Shown: positions 63,701 to 64,000 of the stretch, piece after piece
How the letters are laid out: each line of letters begins with the position of its first letter
Position numbering within the stretch: the first letter of the stretch is position 1
DNA from: Weissella confusa
GTDB taxonomy: Bacteria; Bacillota; Bacilli; Lactobacillales; Lactobacillaceae
Direction of reading: 5' to 3'
Length of the DNA: 64,000 nucleotides
NCBI GenBank assembly: GCA_001436895.1
Contig: JQAY01000003.1
Coordinates: forward strand, 1-64,000
Program-made: the position numbers and the translations under genes
Notes under the pieces: model-generated
Databases searched by the model: none
What the model was told of the DNA's origin: nothing
Seen by the model: the letters and a program-made list of their open reading frames with translations, nothing else

Positions 63701-64000
63701 CATCACGTGCGTCATCCTGATCAGATGCCGCCTGACTGATAGCATCCTGCAAATTCTTAATCGCATCACGAATATCAGCCGTCAACGCGTCTTCCGTGTT
63801 GGTCTTCGCCTGGTCAACTAGGTCTTGCAGCGCCTTTTCGGCTGCTTGAACAGTTGGCTCTTCAGATTGATTTGAACTCTGTGCCTGTGAAATGGCGGTC
63901 GCTGCATCATCGTTAGCTGATGTACGCTGCGTGGTTGCAGTGTTAACAGCCGACGTCAATGCTGCGGTTGCGTCATTAATTTGATCAGCCGTTGCTGTTT
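60735..64000 (-). CDS. Second giant LPYTG surface protein with helical repeats (5' end beyond window)
   Basis: The reading frame stays open to the window edge, so at least 1088 residues are visible and the N-terminus is missing. It has seven PVS/PLS-type ~128-residue repeats and a partial one, matching those of the 2564-aa protein. Near-identical phrases occur in the last repeat of both proteins (ATRDQIQQAMDDLQNA versus ATRTAIEQAMTKLQNA). The C-terminus has a Thr/Pro linker, LPYTG, a membrane segment (LMALGIFMFSANLLFVA) and TKRRKKDEEVE, a normal sortase anchor spacing. The two genes are paralogues flanking the tRNA array and Mga/WxL genes. Confidence 0.85.
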   Translation of the reverse strand, partial: TATADQINDATAALTSAVNTATTQRTSANDDAATAISQAQSSNQSEEPTVQAAEKALQDLVDQAKTNTEDALTADIRDAIKNLQDAISQAASDQDDARDAAQDAITAASPVSNEAATKAALDNLQTVLANENATTAEIQEATQAVTAASKTDKADRDAMNTKANDAVTAAQTGNQATEPGVIDAIKNLQDLQTKAATDDADALTADIDQAIADLATAQETAAGNQETARDAAKAAIAETEPVSYEDTVSTARKALDKLLADPAASTQDIQNATKALTEATAAEKDKRDAINTEADSYITDVQNSAQASEPTVVSALNALQEMQAEAATDSSAALTADIAEKLAELKTAVNQAATAQEAAKDKANEALNDLQPVSNEPGVETAKAALEKVLANDTATAQEITDATQKLLNETADAKADRSSAETDAQNTITKAMNSEQSEEPAVQEAIDHLNQVMSDAANDSPDTLTADIDAARKALDNALATAQAAQEQARKDAASAIAQASPVSHELATAQTINALNAVLANPDATASEIATATAALNTAATADKGDRDAANAAGTQAIADAQGSDQVNEPAVKSALQELQLVMSTAATDTADALSQDILDAIQTLADARDAAAAKQDTARQDATDALAQTAPLSNEKPVADAVRELKNLLANPTSTAAQIADATQAVRNAVSQAQPDRDAANTAADDAIAQVPSDLADEPSVSAAVANLKKIQEQAAADNPNSLTADINAATKALADTIKAAEANRNAARDAASSLLGKTAPLSNEAAVSTAKDALQKLLDDPNAITTAIENATAALQAALQKDGASRQSTNTAADKLVAEAKNPAIANNEAVAQAMQHLQAVQAAAAQDSASDLTADIAAAMTALQNAMQDANNALDALRQDASDLISQAKPVSHEADVAPKVAALQKLLDDPSATRDQIQQAMDDLQNATATAKTEREAANQSAHDAIAAANQSAVSGDPAVQEALAKLQAIMLAASNDSATDLTADILKAMQALQDAVQSAESRAAVVVQPTSSVPPVNGVLAYTANPTTRLLAGSTVTRSGVLPYTGYHDDWYLMALGIFMFSANLLFVATKRRKKDEEVE
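60980..64000 (-). repeat. Tandem ~384-bp coding repeats in the second giant protein
   Basis: At least seven helical units like those of the first protein, each starting with a PVSNE/PLSNE-type motif. Confidence 0.8.

Overview
The window is a low-to-moderate GC Firmicute chromosome segment and looks like a lactic acid bacterium of the Leuconostocaceae, most probably Weissella. This is inferred from protein character: a CBS-less IMP dehydrogenase, a GH120 beta-xylosidase, WxL-type surface genes, a mevalonate-pathway HMG-CoA synthase, and T-box control of glyQS and hisS-aspS. No database search was possible. Nearly every gene lies on the minus strand; the clear plus-strand exceptions are an MFS transporter, a 43-aa small gene and the tRNA cluster.

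Region 1 (1-36.9 kb) is mostly housekeeping. It holds ruvA-ruvB-queA, adenine deaminase, a guaB gene under a purine riboswitch followed by a degenerate guaB paralogue, an MFS exporter, a DUF1361 membrane protein, a YigZ protein, obg, uvrC, a GH120 beta-xylosidase, a NatAB-like ABC exporter, ftsK, trmL, an AI-2E-family permease, a lactonase, ridA, terC, a PAP2 phosphatase, glyQS with its T-box, pnuC, recO-era-dgkA-ybeY-phoH, yqeY-rpsU and a YitT protein.

Region 2 (36.9-46.7 kb) has a membrane-anchored Pro-rich surface protein, hisS-aspS with a T-box, an N-acetylmuramoyl-L-alanine amidase, a nucleoside deoxyribosyltransferase, mvaS and coaBC.

Region 3 (46.8-64 kb) is an accessory cell-surface island. 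Two giant paralogous LPYTG proteins with about 128-residue helical repeats (2564 aa, and at least 1088 aa cut by the window edge) flank a small WxL cluster (a pectate-lyase-like protein, a frameshifted WxL protein and a DUF916/DUF3324 protein), an Mga-like regulator, and a plus-strand cluster of seven tandem tRNA-Glu genes plus one tRNA-Ser. Two of the three WxL genes carry apparent inactivating lesions. Four of the seven tRNA-Glu copies share the same two unusual substitutions.

Starts given here were often moved downstream of the longest ORF because a Shine-Dalgarno sequence, family length, or an upstream gene's terminator supports the shorter form. Protein functions rest on remembered family motifs, not on searches.
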